Counted from the first letter of the stretch, positions 44,333 to 53,449 are shown. The stretch: DNA of 64,000 nucleotides from Bradyrhizobium sp. CIAT3101 (GCF_029714945.1 NZ_CP121634.1:3183001-3247000); one strand, 5' to 3'. Program-made: numbers and translations. The notes: a model not told the origin generated them from the sequence alone.

Positions 44333-44760
44333 TCATCCTCCCGGCGGGGGGCAAGACCGACCGGGCCAGACATTGGCCGGTCGGTTGCGATCACTGCCCG
44401 AAATGGGCGTCGATCGCTAGGCATGATGTAGCTCATTTAAGGCAAAAACAGCGACTTGTGCAGCCCTTGACAACGACTGGTTCTGCGCCGGACCGGCTGT
44501 TTTTGTCATAAGTGGTTCACATGGCGCGCGCGTTAAGCATATGAGTCGAGGGAGCGACCCTGCGTCGTGCACCCGCATGTTCAGATGGTTTCAAATCCTG
44601 CGGTCGCAAGCGTTGTTCCGAAGCAAACGATCCGGGCATTTTTTGGAACGACGCTGCTGCGGATCGGTTAGCGCCCCATCAGCAATCGAACACGGCAAAA
44701 CACAGGCTTCTCGTGCAGGCCGGTGCTGCCGTGTTCCCGAAACCTGCGAGGATCGGAACG
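44333..44760. other. Non-coding interval (428 bp)
   Basis: No credible gene is seen. A TTGACA occurs at 44467-44472 but lacks a good -10 partner. A possible stress-sigma promoter for the downstream DUF892 gene is at 44645-44669. The region serves two divergent genes. Confidence 0.5.
44645..44669 (+). promoter_or_regulatory. Possible EcfG-type general-stress promoter
   Basis: GGAAC at 44645-44649 is followed after 16 nt by GGTT at 44666-44669, close to the alphaproteobacterial EcfG consensus GGAAC-N16/17-CGTT but with one mismatch in the -10. It is 92 bp upstream of a DUF892 gene, a family often stress-induced. Confidence 0.35.
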
Positions 44761-45267
44761 ATGGGACTGTTCACAAAAGACATCAAGACCATGAACGACC
44801 TGTTCGTGCATCAGCTACAGGACATCTATTACGCCGAGCAGCAGCTCACCAAGGCGCTGCCGAAAATGGCAAATAAGGCGACCGATCCGCAGCTGAAGCA
44901 GGGCTTTTTGACGCACCTCGAAGAAACCAGGCAGCACGTCACGCGGCTCGAGGAAGTGTTCAAGATGCATGGTGCCCAGGTGAAGGCGGTCGACTGCCCG
45001 GCGATCGACGGCATCATCGAGGAGGCCGACGAGACCGCCGGCGAGGTCGCGGACAAGGCGGTGCTCGACGCCGCGCTGATCAACGCGGCGCAGGCCGCCG
45101 AGCATTACGAGATCGTCCGTTACGGCAGCCTGATCGCCTGGGCCAAGCAGCTCGGTCGCAGCGACTGTGCTGCCGTGCTGGCCAAAACGCTCGAGGAAGA
45201 GAAGGCGACCGACAAGAAACTGACGACGCTTGCCGAGAGCAAGGTGAACCTGCGGGCCGCGAGCTAA
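44761..45267 (+). CDS. DUF892 (YciE/YciF) ferritin-like stress protein
   Basis: This 168-residue protein is a four-helix ferritin-like bundle of the DUF892 family. Opening MNDLFVHQLQDIYYAEQQLTKALPKM and central EHYEIVRYGSLIAWAKQLG supply the Glu/His residues that would bind a di-metal centre (E in YYAEQQ, E and H in HLEETRQH and AEHYE). Such proteins are induced by osmotic and general stress, with no defined reaction. ATG 44761 (MGLFTKDIKTM) is chosen over 44713, with GAGGATCGG upstream. A GC hairpin follows. Confidence 0.9.
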   Translation: MGLFTKDIKTMNDLFVHQLQDIYYAEQQLTKALPKMANKATDPQLKQGFLTHLEETRQHVTRLEEVFKMHGAQVKAVDCPAIDGIIEEADETAGEVADKAVLDAALINAAQAAEHYEIVRYGSLIAWAKQLGRSDCAAVLAKTLEEEKATDKKLTTLAESKVNLRAAS

Positions 45268-45286
45268 CGCCGGCCTAGCCGCAAAA

Positions 45287-45312
45287 GCGCCGCGCGGTCG
45301 TCCGCGCGGCGC
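45287..45312. terminator. Terminator-like hairpin after the DUF892 gene
   Basis: An 11-bp perfect stem (GCGCCGCGCGG / CCGCGCGGCGC) with a TCGT loop lies 20 nt beyond the stop. It is very stable but lacks a T-run on the plus strand. Confidence 0.6.
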
Positions 45313-45399
45313 TCGCGCATCCATCATTCGGTCATTGTCGAAACATGATGGCGGGCCGGAGGCGTATATGTCGCATGGGGCTGCAATCGAGGTGGCAGC

Positions 45400-46815
45400 A
45401 TGCGAGCCAACACCATCAAATATGAAACCTTCGGCGCGAAGGATGCCACGCGCACCGCTTCGCGCCTTGCGACCTCGCTGACGCTGGCGGCGATGAGCCT
45501 CGGCTACGGCGTGGTGCAGCTCGACGTCACCATCGTCAACACCGCGCTCGATGCGATGAGCAAAACGCTCGGCGGCGGCGTTGCCGAGCTGCAATGGGTG
45601 GTGAGCGCCTACACCATCGCCTTTGCCGCCTTCATCCTTACGGCCGGCGCACTCGGCGACCGGATCGGCGCCAAGCGCATCTTCATGGCGGGGTTCGCGA
45701 TCTTCACCGCGGCCTCGCTCGCCTGCGCGCTGTCGCCCAACGCCGTCGTGCTGATCGGCGCGCGGCTGGTCCAGGGGCTGGCGGCGGCGATCCTGGTGCC
45801 GAATTCGCTGGCGTTGCTCAGTCATGCCTATACGGACGACCGCGCGCGCGGCCGTGCCGTCGCGGTCTGGGCGGCGGGCGCAAGCCTGGCGCTGACCGCC
45901 GGTCCCTTCGTCGGCGGCGCGCTGATCACGCTGGTCGGCTGGCGGGCGATCTTCCTCGTCAATCTGCCGATCGGCCTCGCCGGTCTGTGGCTGAGCTGGC
46001 GCTATGCGACAGAGACCACGCGGGCGCGTTCGCGCGAGATCGATCTGCCTGGCCAGCTCGCCGCGATCGGCGCGCTGGGGGCGCTCGCCGGCGCGATCAT
46101 CGAGGGCGGCGTGCTTGGCTGGGAGCATCCGCTCGTGCTTTCGGCCTTCGCGGCGGCCGCCGTCTTCGCGACGCTGTTCGTCTGGCGCGAGAGCCGCACG
46201 GAGCAACCGATGCTTCCGTTGTCCTTGTTCAGTCATCGGCTGTTTACCCTGACCACGGTCGTCGGCCTGCTCGTCAATATCGCGATCTACGGCCTGATCT
46301 TTGTGCTCAGTCTCTACTTCCAGCGGATCAACGGCCTGTCGGCCTGGTGGACCGGGCTCGCCTTCGTACCGATGATGAGCGCGGTGTTGCCGGTCAATCT
46401 GCTGGCGCCGCGCCTCGCCGAGCGCATCGGCCCGTGCCCGACCATCGTTGTCGGCGCCTGTATCTCGGCGCTTGGCTGTCTTGGTCTGCTCTGGATCGAG
46501 CCGGAGACGAGCTACTGGGCGATCTTCGCGCAGATGATCGCGATCAGCGGCGGACTTGGCCTCCTGGTGCCGCCTCTCACCTCCACCTTGCTCGGCAGCG
46601 TCGAGAAGGCGCGCTCCGGTATCGCTGCGGGTGTGCTCAACGCGACGCGACAGACCGGCAGTGTCCTCGGCGTTGCACTGTTCGGTTCGCTGGTAGCCTC
46701 CGACAGCGCATTCATGATCGGCCTTCACCAGTCGCTAATTATATCAGCGGCCGTGCTGCTGCTGGCGGCCGGCGTGATCGGCTTCGGTGCAAAGGCGGGC
46801 GGCGAACAAATGTGA
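45400..46815 (+). CDS. MFS exporter, DHA2 family (14 helices)
   Basis: This 471-residue permease fits the DHA2 drug:H+ antiporter group (EmrB/QacA-like). Motif D1-like LDVTIVNTALDAM in helix 1, LQWVVSAYTIAFAAFILTAGALGDRIGAKR with motif A, RLVQGLAAAILVPNSLALL, and motif C-like ASLALTAGPFVGGALI are visible. It should export hydrophobic compounds using the proton gradient; the substrate is unknown. ATG 45400 follows GAGGTGGCAGC. No regulator of the TetR or MarR type is adjacent. A perfect inverted repeat follows its stop at 46846. Confidence 0.87.
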   Translation: MRANTIKYETFGAKDATRTASRLATSLTLAAMSLGYGVVQLDVTIVNTALDAMSKTLGGGVAELQWVVSAYTIAFAAFILTAGALGDRIGAKRIFMAGFAIFTAASLACALSPNAVVLIGARLVQGLAAAILVPNSLALLSHAYTDDRARGRAVAVWAAGASLALTAGPFVGGALITLVGWRAIFLVNLPIGLAGLWLSWRYATETTRARSREIDLPGQLAAIGALGALAGAIIEGGVLGWEHPLVLSAFAAAAVFATLFVWRESRTEQPMLPLSLFSHRLFTLTTVVGLLVNIAIYGLIFVLSLYFQRINGLSAWWTGLAFVPMMSAVLPVNLLAPRLAERIGPCPTIVVGACISALGCLGLLWIEPETSYWAIFAQMIAISGGLGLLVPPLTSTLLGSVEKARSGIAAGVLNATRQTGSVLGVALFGSLVASDSAFMIGLHQSLIISAAVLLLAAGVIGFGAKAGGEQM

Positions 46816-46845
46816 GTAAGCGCACACATTCCCTGTTCACCATTC

Positions 46846-46872
46846 CGGTAACCGGCGCATAGCCGGTTACCG
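46846..46872. promoter_or_regulatory. Perfect inverted repeat before the GGDEF-EAL gene
   Basis: CGGTAACCGGC and GCCGGTTACCG (11 bp each) flank a 5-nt centre. The element lies 31 nt after the MFS stop and 49 nt before the GGDEF-EAL start. It could terminate the MFS transcript, though no T-run follows, or act as an operator for the downstream gene. Confidence 0.45.
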
Positions 46873-46920
46873 ACTGTCCATTTCTGCCGGTTCTAGTGCC
46901 CGATGGAATAGGGGCCGGCA

Positions 46921-49320
46921 ATGTATCAAGTTCTGTTTTGTCTCACGGACCAGCATGATTTGCGCCTGGTCGCACTCGGCGGGGTGGTATGTCTGCTCGC
47001 CAGCGCGGCGGCAATCAGCCTGTTTCACCGCGCGCGTGCTGCGAGCGGGTCGGCGCGTCTGGTGTGGATCACGCTCGATGCCATGGTGGCCGGCTGCGGT
47101 ATCTGGGCAACCCATTTCATCGCGATGCAGGCCTACGGGCCGGGCGCCGGCGGCGCCTACAACATTCCCGTGACGATCCTGTCGCTGCTGTTTGCGATCG
47201 CAGTCACCTTCATCGGTCTCAGCATCTCGGTTTCGTCCACGCATAGGGGGCTGGTCGCTGTCGGCGGCGCCGTCGTTGGCGCAGGCGTGGCCGCGATGCA
47301 TTACACCGGCATGATGGCGTTCGAGATTCCCGCCCATGTCGGCTGGGCCACCGGAACCGTGACGGTCTCGATCGTGCTCGGCATCCTGTTTGGATCGTTC
47401 GCCCTGCACGTCGCGGGACGAGGCGATAGCCTGTCCGACGCGATTGCCGCGACGATCCTGTTGACGGTTGCCATCGTCTCTCATCATTTCACCGCGATGG
47501 GCGCACTGGAATTGACGCCCGATCCGACGCTCGTGATCAGTGGTCTTTCGATCCCGCCGGCGTCGTTGTCCATCCTGACCGCCAGCGCGGCCGCTGCCAT
47601 TCTCGTCATCGCGCTCGCGGCCGCCGTACTCGACCGTCGCGCCAAGGGCGAGATCGGACGCCAGCAGGTCGTGTTGGATACCGCTCTTGAAAACATGTCG
47701 CAGGGGCTGTGCATGTTCGATGCGGAGGGCAAGATCCAGCTGTTCAACGAGCGCTACGCCGCGATGCTCGGTCGCACCAACATTCCGCTCACCGGCCGGC
47801 TGCTCGTCGACGTGTTGCGGGAAGAGCAGGCCAAAGGCCAGTGGCAGGGCGATGCAAACGAATTCTTCGCGCGCCTTGTCGCCGACGCGCGGGAGGGCCG
47901 TACGACCAGCCAGGTCGTGACCCGGTTCGAGCGCTCGATCCGTGTCGTCAATCAGCCGATGCAGGGCGGCGGCTGGGTCGCCACCTTCGAGGACATCACC
48001 GAATGGCTGGAGGCGCAGGCCAAGATCTCGCACATGGCGCGCCATGATGCGCTGACCAATCTGCCGAACCGCGTCCTGTTCCACGAGCAGCTCGAGCAGG
48101 GGCTGCGTCGGGCGGGCGCGAACGACCAGCTCGCGGTGCTCTGCCTCGACCTCGACCATTTCAAGGACATCAACGACTCGCTCGGCCATCCCATTGGCGA
48201 CGCGCTGTTGAAGGAAGTCGGACGCAGGCTCAAGGCCACCGTCGGCGAACACGACACCGTCGCCCGCCTCGGCGGCGACGAGTTCGCCGTGGTCCAGATC
48301 GGTCGCTCGGAAGAGGCTGCCGCGCGGGCGCTCGCCGGCCGTCTGGTCGAGGTGATCTCCGCGCCTTACGCGATCGACGACCATCAGATCGTGATCGGCG
48401 TCTCGATCGGCATCTCGCTGTCGCCACAGGACGGCAGCAATCCCGACGAGCTGCTGAAGAACGCCGATCTCGCTCTGTACCGCGCCAAGGCGGACGGCCG
48501 CGGCACCTATCGCTTCTTCGAGACCGGCATGGACGCGCGCGCGCAGGCGCGGCGCCTGCTGGAAATGGATATGCGGGCGGCGCTGCAGCGCGATGAATTC
48601 CAGCCGTATTATCAGCCCATCCGCGACGTCGCCAGCGATCGCGTGGTGGCATTCGAAGCGCTGATGCGCTGGAACCATCCGCAGCGCGGCCTGATCTCGC
48701 CCCTCAACTTCATTCCCCTCGCCGAGGAAACCGGCCTGATCATCCAGCTCGGTGAGCTGGTGTTGCGCAGTGCCTGCGCAGATGCTGCGACCTGGCCGGA
48801 TGACGTCGGCGTCGCCGTCAACCTCTCGCCGGTGCAGTTCAAGAATCCGAACCTGATTGCATCGGTGACCGAGGCGCTGGAGAAATCGGGGCTCGCGGCG
48901 AGCCGCCTCGAGCTCGAGATTACCGAATCCGTACTGCTCCAGAACAGCGAGGCGACGCTGACCACGCTGCACGATCTGCGCGCCATGGGCGTGCGTATCT
49001 CGCTCGACGATTTCGGCACCGGCTATTCCTCGCTGAGCTACTTGCGCAGCTTTCCGTTCGACAAGATCAAGATCGATCGTTCGTTCGTGTCCGAGCTTGC
49101 CACGCGCGAGGATTCGGTCGCGATCATCCGCGCCGTGACCGGTCTTGGCCGCAGCCTCGGCATCGTCACCACGGCGGAGGGCGTCGAGAATGATGCGCAG
49201 CTCGAGTTGCTCCGGCGCGAAGGCTGCACCCAGGCGCAGGGCTATCTGTTCAGCATGCCGCGGCCCGCTTCCGATGTCGCGATGATGCTGGAACGGCCGC
49301 GGCTACGCGCTTCGGCCTGA
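46921..49320 (+). CDS. MHYT-PAS-GGDEF-EAL cyclic-di-GMP regulator
   Basis: This 799-residue membrane protein combines a sensor with c-di-GMP synthesis and breakdown domains. Residues ~1-240 are the seven-helix MHYT sensor, with its motif in three variants (ATHFIAMQAY, AAMHYTGMMAF, VSHHFTAMGAL), proposed to bind copper and sense O2, CO or NO. Residues ~250-365 are PAS-like (SQGLCMFDAEGKIQLFNERYA). GGDEF (~375-535) has an intact RLGGDEF. EAL (~545-795) has FEALMRW, the ELEITESVLL region, DDFGTGYSSLSYL and KIDRSFV. Both enzymes look intact, so net activity cannot be told. AGGGGCCGG precedes the ATG. Confidence 0.93.
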   Translation: MYQVLFCLTDQHDLRLVALGGVVCLLASAAAISLFHRARAASGSARLVWITLDAMVAGCGIWATHFIAMQAYGPGAGGAYNIPVTILSLLFAIAVTFIGLSISVSSTHRGLVAVGGAVVGAGVAAMHYTGMMAFEIPAHVGWATGTVTVSIVLGILFGSFALHVAGRGDSLSDAIAATILLTVAIVSHHFTAMGALELTPDPTLVISGLSIPPASLSILTASAAAAILVIALAAAVLDRRAKGEIGRQQVVLDTALENMSQGLCMFDAEGKIQLFNERYAAMLGRTNIPLTGRLLVDVLREEQAKGQWQGDANEFFARLVADAREGRTTSQVVTRFERSIRVVNQPMQGGGWVATFEDITEWLEAQAKISHMARHDALTNLPNRVLFHEQLEQGLRRAGANDQLAVLCLDLDHFKDINDSLGHPIGDALLKEVGRRLKATVGEHDTVARLGGDEFAVVQIGRSEEAAARALAGRLVEVISAPYAIDDHQIVIGVSIGISLSPQDGSNPDELLKNADLALYRAKADGRGTYRFFETGMDARAQARRLLEMDMRAALQRDEFQPYYQPIRDVASDRVVAFEALMRWNHPQRGLISPLNFIPLAEETGLIIQLGELVLRSACADAATWPDDVGVAVNLSPVQFKNPNLIASVTEALEKSGLAASRLELEITESVLLQNSEATLTTLHDLRAMGVRISLDDFGTGYSSLSYLRSFPFDKIKIDRSFVSELATREDSVAIIRAVTGLGRSLGIVTTAEGVENDAQLELLRREGCTQAQGYLFSMPRPASDVAMMLERPRLRASA

Positions 49321-49326
49321 AAAGGC

Positions 49327-49761
49327 CTAGCCGCGGCGCAGCGCGAAATGCGCGCCGCAGAACGCCATCACGGCGCCGAGACACAGTGCCGCAAGGCCTG
49401 CGAGCACGCCGGAAATGGTCGGGATCGGGCTCGGCGCCGAGGCGGCCTGTCCGGCGCCGGCGAGCAGGAGCACGCCGACCGCGATCAGGAACTGACGCAT
49501 CCGCTGCGGGATCTGGCCGGAGACGGCGCTTTGCATCAACGACGCCGTGAAATAGCCGCCGGAGAATCCGACGGTCGCAATCAGCCACCAGGCGATCGCA
49601 GCTCCGGTCGGCATGAACTCATGCGTGTCCGAGCGCCAGAGACCGCCGAGGTCGAGCCCGTAGCGCGCACCCAACATGTGCACCGCGAGCGCGAGCAGCA
49701 CGCCCGAGATCATGGCGGCCCCGAGAATCAGGTGGCGCGGGAAATAGGTCGTCTCAGCCAT
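49327..49761 (-). CDS. Hypothetical four-helix membrane protein
   Basis: This 144-residue protein has four hydrophobic segments (LILGAAMISGVLLALAVHML; AAIAWWLIATVGFSGGYFTASLM; FLIAVGVLLLAGAGQAASA; VLAGLAALCLGAVMAFCGAHF). I do not recognise a named family. The start at 49761 (MAETTYFPRH) gives a short cytoplasmic lead; the frame extends to 49932 without membrane or other signature. It is convergent with the GGDEF-EAL gene, with 6 bp between the stops. Confidence 0.68.
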   Translation of the reverse strand: MAETTYFPRHLILGAAMISGVLLALAVHMLGARYGLDLGGLWRSDTHEFMPTGAAIAWWLIATVGFSGGYFTASLMQSAVSGQIPQRMRQFLIAVGVLLLAGAGQAASAPSPIPTISGVLAGLAALCLGAVMAFCGAHFALRRG

Positions 49762-49821
49762 GCCCTGCTTGTAGGATGGGGGAGGGCGGTCGCGCAAGCG
49801 GATCGCGGACGGGATTGAGTG

Positions 49822-50409
49822 ATGCAGGTTTCGGACGGGAAGGGGCGGTGGGTCACGAGCTACGCATATAAGGCGTCGCTGATCGGCTCGGCACATCGCT
49901 TCGAGCTGACCGATGAGGGATTGTCCTGGCACATCGCCGGCCGCTCAGGCGTCTGGCGCTATGATGAGATCAGTGCAATCCGGCTGTCCTTCCGACCGGT
50001 TTCGATGCAGCAGCATCGCTTTCGCGCCGATGTCAGCCGTGCCAGCGGCGGTCGCATCGCGATCCTGTCGACGAGCTGGCAGACCGCGGCGCTGATGGCG
50101 CCGCAGGACCGCGGGTTTCGCGATTTTCTCGTCGAGCTGCACGCGCGGATGGCGAAGGCCGGCAGCCGCGCCGCGCTGACCGCAGGCCTCGGCCGCAAGA
50201 CCTATGCGGCTGTGCTGGCGTTCCTCGCGGTGCTGGCCGTGGCGATGGCCGGACTGTTGATCCGCGCGCTGATGATCGGCGAAGTCGCCGGTCTCCTGTT
50301 CATCCTCGGCTTTGCCGCGTTATTCGCCTGGCAAGTCGGCGGCTTCGTCCGGCGCAACCAGCCGCGCAGCTACAGTTTTGATCGGCTGCCGGCTGGCCTG
50401 CTGCCCTAG
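49822..50409 (+). CDS. Hypothetical membrane protein with PH-like N-terminal domain
   Basis: This ~195-residue protein begins with a ~110-residue beta-rich domain (RFELTDEGLSWHIAGRSGVWRYDEISAIRLSFRP) that looks like bacterial PH-type domains, followed by two transmembrane helices near the C-terminus (TYAAVLAFLAVLAVAMAGLLI and AGLLFILGFAALFAW). A GTG at 49819 directly precedes ATG 49822; either may be used. The function is unknown. It is 65 bp upstream of the DUF218 gene on the same strand and may be co-transcribed. Confidence 0.7.
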   Translation: MQVSDGKGRWVTSYAYKASLIGSAHRFELTDEGLSWHIAGRSGVWRYDEISAIRLSFRPVSMQQHRFRADVSRASGGRIAILSTSWQTAALMAPQDRGFRDFLVELHARMAKAGSRAALTAGLGRKTYAAVLAFLAVLAVAMAGLLIRALMIGEVAGLLFILGFAALFAWQVGGFVRRNQPRSYSFDRLPAGLLP

Positions 50410-50474
50410 CGCTCGTAACCGGCCGCAATCAAAATTGACTTCGCAGCCGCGCGCCGGTCCCGCATCGTGCCGCG

Positions 50475-51074
50475 ATGACAGTTGGGAATCGCAGTACGCG
50501 CCTGCCGACGGCGGACGAGATCGCCGAGATCAATCGCACCCATCTGATCGATACGCCGCTTCAGCCGGCCGACTTGCTGTTTCTGTTCGGCACCCGCGAG
50601 GACGTGGTGCTGCGCGCCGAAACCGCCGCGCGGCTCTGGCGCGAGGGCTCTTTCCGCTGGTCGATTGTCAGCGGCGGCGCAACGCCCGGCTCGGAGCAAT
50701 CCGAGTGCATGATCATCAAGGCGGCCATGGTCGATGCGGGCATTCCGGGGGATCGGATTCTCGAGGAGCATCGCGCGATGAACACCGGCGAGAACGTGAT
50801 CTTCTCGCTGCCGATCATCGATGCGGCGCTGGGACTGCACAATATCCGCAGCGTGATCTGCCTCGGCAACACCTGGACCGCGCGGCGCTATCCGATGACA
50901 TTGCACCGGCATTGGCCCGAGGTGACGAAGCTGCTGCTCACCGTCGACAGTTTTGCGACGCCACGCACGCTCTGGCATACCGACGATGAATTTCGTCGTC
51001 GTGTCCTGCACGAATGGGACAAGATCGGGCCGTACAAGGCGAGAGGCTTCATCGCCGAATGGCCGGAGCGTTGA
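50475..51074 (+). CDS. DUF218 (YdcF/ElyC-like) family protein
   Basis: This 199-residue protein resembles DUF218 proteins: ADLLFLFGTREDVVLRAETAARLW, WSIVSGGATPGSEQSECMIIKAAMVDAGIP, ILEEHRAMNTGENVIFSLPII and VICLGNTWTARRYPMTLHRHWP follow the order of the domain. The family includes ElyC/SanA, linked to envelope assembly, but this version lacks a membrane anchor and looks cytoplasmic. The reaction is unknown. It is convergent with the MocR-type regulator gene. Confidence 0.83.
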   Translation: MTVGNRSTRLPTADEIAEINRTHLIDTPLQPADLLFLFGTREDVVLRAETAARLWREGSFRWSIVSGGATPGSEQSECMIIKAAMVDAGIPGDRILEEHRAMNTGENVIFSLPIIDAALGLHNIRSVICLGNTWTARRYPMTLHRHWPEVTKLLLTVDSFATPRTLWHTDDEFRRRVLHEWDKIGPYKARGFIAEWPER

Positions 51075-51085
51075 CCGGCGAGGGG

Positions 51086-52429
51086 CTACTCCGTCGAGTC
51101 GAAATCTTCCTCCTTGGTGCCGAGCAGCGATACGATCGTGCGCAGGCCGGAATCGAGTTGCTCGAACGAGGGCGGGGCGAGCGCCAGCCGCACGGCGTTC
51201 GGGGCATGGCCATGCGCGACCGCGAAGGTCGAGGACGGCGTCAGCGCGATGCCGCGCCGGGCCGCCGCGGCAACGAATGTCTGCGAGCGCCAGTGCGGCG
51301 GCAGCGTCAGCCAGAGATGATAGGAGCGCGCATCGGCGGCGATCTGGTAACCGGCGAGCAGTCGTGCCGCGGTCTGCTGGCGACGTGCGGCGTCGATGCG
51401 CTTGAGCCGTGTCAGCTCGGCGACGGTACCGTCGGCCATCAATCGCTGACCGGATGCGAGCGCGTGGCCCGAGGCGATCCAGCCGCCGGTGCGGACCGCG
51501 CTCATGACGCTCTCGCGCAAGTGAGGAGGCGCGACGAGGATGCCGAGCGCAAGACCCGGCGCGACCTTCTTCGAGAGGCTGTCGAGCACGATGCAGCGGT
51601 CCGGCCCCAGCGCCGCCAGCGGCGTGTCGTCGGCGAGGAAACCGTAGACGGTATCCTCGATGATGGTGAGGTCGAGCTTCTCGGCAACGCGCATGATGTC
51701 GGCGCGTCGCGTCGCGTTCATGGTGACACCGAGCGGATTCTGGATGATGGGCTGGAGATACAGCGCCGACAGATGCGCTTCGCGATGCGCCTTCTGGATC
51801 GCGTCGGGCCGCGCGCCGAATTCGTCCATCGGGATCGGCACCAGCGTAATGCCGAGCCGCGCGGCGATGCTCTTGACGTAGGGGTAGGTGAGCGCCTCGA
51901 CGCCGCAACGTCCGCCGGTCGGCACGAGCGCTGCGAGCGCGGCCGCGAGCGATTGCTTGCCGTTGGCGGTGAATAGAATCTGCTCGGCCTGCGGCGTGAA
52001 ATCCTTGCGCGCGAGATAGGCGGCAGCCGCATTGCGTGCGCTCTTGGTGCCGGTGCTGGTCGACGAGCGCAGCACGGCTTCCAAAGCGTCGACGCGTTCG
52101 AGCCCGGCGAGGCTCTTGGCGATCATTGCCCATTGCTGCGGCAATAACGGATAATTGACCTCGAAATCGATGCGCGCATCACGCGGTTCGGTGACGGTCT
52201 CGACCTCGCGCCTGATGTCGCCGGAGATGAAGGTGCCGCGCCCGACTTCGCCGACCACGAGCCCGCGGCGCAGCAGCTCCGTATAAACACGGCTCGCGGT
52301 CGAGACCGCTATGCCACGGTCATAGGCAAAGTTGCGCTGCGGCGGCAGCCGGTCGCCGGGTCTTAACGTGCCTTTAGAGATATCTGCGGCAATGGCATCC
52401 GCAAGCTTCACGTACTCGAACTTGGACAT
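51086..52429 (-). CDS. MocR-type GntR/aminotransferase-like regulator
   Basis: This 447-residue protein joins an N-terminal GntR winged helix (residues ~1-70; LPPQRNFAYDRGIAVSTASRVYTELLRRGLV) to a class I aminotransferase-like domain that would bind pyridoxal phosphate at the Lys in DSLSKKVAPGLALG. MocR proteins use bound PLP or amino compounds as signals and usually bind direct repeats. ATG 52429 (MSKFEYVKL) is preferred to 52480, since the extension lies over the direct repeats in the upstream region. It is divergent from the DUF1127 gene, its most likely target along with itself. Confidence 0.9.
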   Translation of the reverse strand: MSKFEYVKLADAIAADISKGTLRPGDRLPPQRNFAYDRGIAVSTASRVYTELLRRGLVVGEVGRGTFISGDIRREVETVTEPRDARIDFEVNYPLLPQQWAMIAKSLAGLERVDALEAVLRSSTSTGTKSARNAAAAYLARKDFTPQAEQILFTANGKQSLAAALAALVPTGGRCGVEALTYPYVKSIAARLGITLVPIPMDEFGARPDAIQKAHREAHLSALYLQPIIQNPLGVTMNATRRADIMRVAEKLDLTIIEDTVYGFLADDTPLAALGPDRCIVLDSLSKKVAPGLALGILVAPPHLRESVMSAVRTGGWIASGHALASGQRLMADGTVAELTRLKRIDAARRQQTAARLLAGYQIAADARSYHLWLTLPPHWRSQTFVAAAARRGIALTPSSTFAVAHGHAPNAVRLALAPPSFEQLDSGLRTIVSLLGTKEEDFDSTE

Positions 52430-52440
52430 TATTGCACCGA

Positions 52441-52470
52441 GAGCAATGTTTTCCTTGCTCCGAGCAATGT
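52441..52470. promoter_or_regulatory. Direct repeats, probable MocR operator
   Basis: GAGCAATGT occurs at 52441-52449 and again at 52462-52470, exactly 21 bp apart (two helical turns). The second copy is also part of a palindrome TTGCTC-C-GAGCAA at 52455-52467, and a further GAGCAAT lies at 52522-52528. Direct repeats upstream of the gene are typical of MocR/GabR operators. Confidence 0.6.
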
Positions 52471-52615
52471 ACTGGAGCATTTAAGTTCCATCAAGGTCCG
52501 CGATTGAGCCGAGGAAAGCGAGAGCAATCCGATGGCAAATGAGGTGCAGATGCTTAAGGCATTTGCGCCAACGGCATCCGCTTCGCCGCGCAGGACCAAA
52601 GGCCGGAGAAGAAAC

Positions 52616-52852
52616 ATGACCACGATCTCGCAAACTGCCGGGCGGAGTTTACGCCCATCCTCGTCGAGCGGATTTTTTGCCACGCTCGTCAACGCCGCCT
52701 ATGCCCTGTTCGACCGCCTGGAGCGCCGCTCCGCCGTCAAGACGCTGAACGAGCTCGACGACCGCGCTTTGCGCGACATCGGGATCAACCGCAGCCAGAT
52801 CGAAGACGCCGTCTACGGCCAGTTCAAGGCCGAGCTGACGCGGTATCTGTGA
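52616..52852 (+). CDS. DUF1127 small basic protein
   Basis: This 78-residue protein ends in a DUF1127 domain (LFDRLERRSAVKTLNELDDRALRDIGINRSQIEDAVYG), whose Arg-rich helix has been linked in other alphaproteobacteria to RNA handling, phosphate and stress responses. ATG 52616 has a good GGAGAAGAAAC site; an in-frame ATG at 52532 would add 28 residues. The MocR regulator is divergent, with direct repeats between them. The 135 bp that follow hold a CGTCATTGCGAGCG-type repeat fragment near 52954. Confidence 0.85.
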   Translation: MTTISQTAGRSLRPSSSSGFFATLVNAAYALFDRLERRSAVKTLNELDDRALRDIGINRSQIEDAVYGQFKAELTRYL

Positions 52853-52987
52853 GTGCCTTCGCTCTCGCCCCGGACGCGCTGCAACGCCTTGGTGTTGCGG
52901 CGCAGAGCCGGGAGACGAGAGCGGAGTCTTAGCCCGCAACAGCCGCCGCATCGTCATTGCGAGCGCAGCGGATAATCCAGACCGTAA

Positions 52988-53449
52988 TCAAGCCAGCGCG
53001 ACCTGGCCCCACACGCCGCCATAGGCTCGATCGTCCTCGGACCGATCAGGCCTGCGGCGAGGCCTCGCCGGAGCGCTGCGCGTGCGCCGATGCCGGACAT
53101 CGAGCCGCTGCAACTGCGCGGCGACGTGGCCTGCGAGCATCGCGACGCGTGCCGCCGCTTGTTTGACGACGAACAAGATCGTCGTGACGCGGCTGAGTAC
53201 CCCGATCAGGAACAGCACCGAGAAGATGTCGATATAGGCGAGGAAGTCGCCGATCAGCATCAGTTCCGGCGGAATCGGGATGCTGTGGTAGTAGGCGCCT
53301 ATCAGGATGACGACGGGGATGAAGGCGACGACCTTCCGCACCGTCAGCCTGTCCAGCAGCGCGGCCAGTTGCACCACCAGCACTTCCCACAGTGCATCGC
53401 CGATTGCGAGCGGGACCTCGTAGGTCCATCTCCGCCACCATTGCTTCAC
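52988..53449 (-). CDS. Hypothetical small membrane protein
   Basis: This 153-residue protein has two to three hydrophobic segments (KVVAFIPVVILIGAYYHSI and FLAYIDIFSVLFLIGVLSRVTTILFVV) and an Arg-rich C-terminal tail. I do not recognise a family. The GTG at 53449 has CGGAG upstream and lies 15 nt after the UspA-like stop, so the two genes are probably co-transcribed. Confidence 0.68.
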   Translation of the reverse strand: MKQWWRRWTYEVPLAIGDALWEVLVVQLAALLDRLTVRKVVAFIPVVILIGAYYHSIPIPPELMLIGDFLAYIDIFSVLFLIGVLSRVTTILFVVKQAAARVAMLAGHVAAQLQRLDVRHRRTRSAPARPRRRPDRSEDDRAYGGVWGQVALA

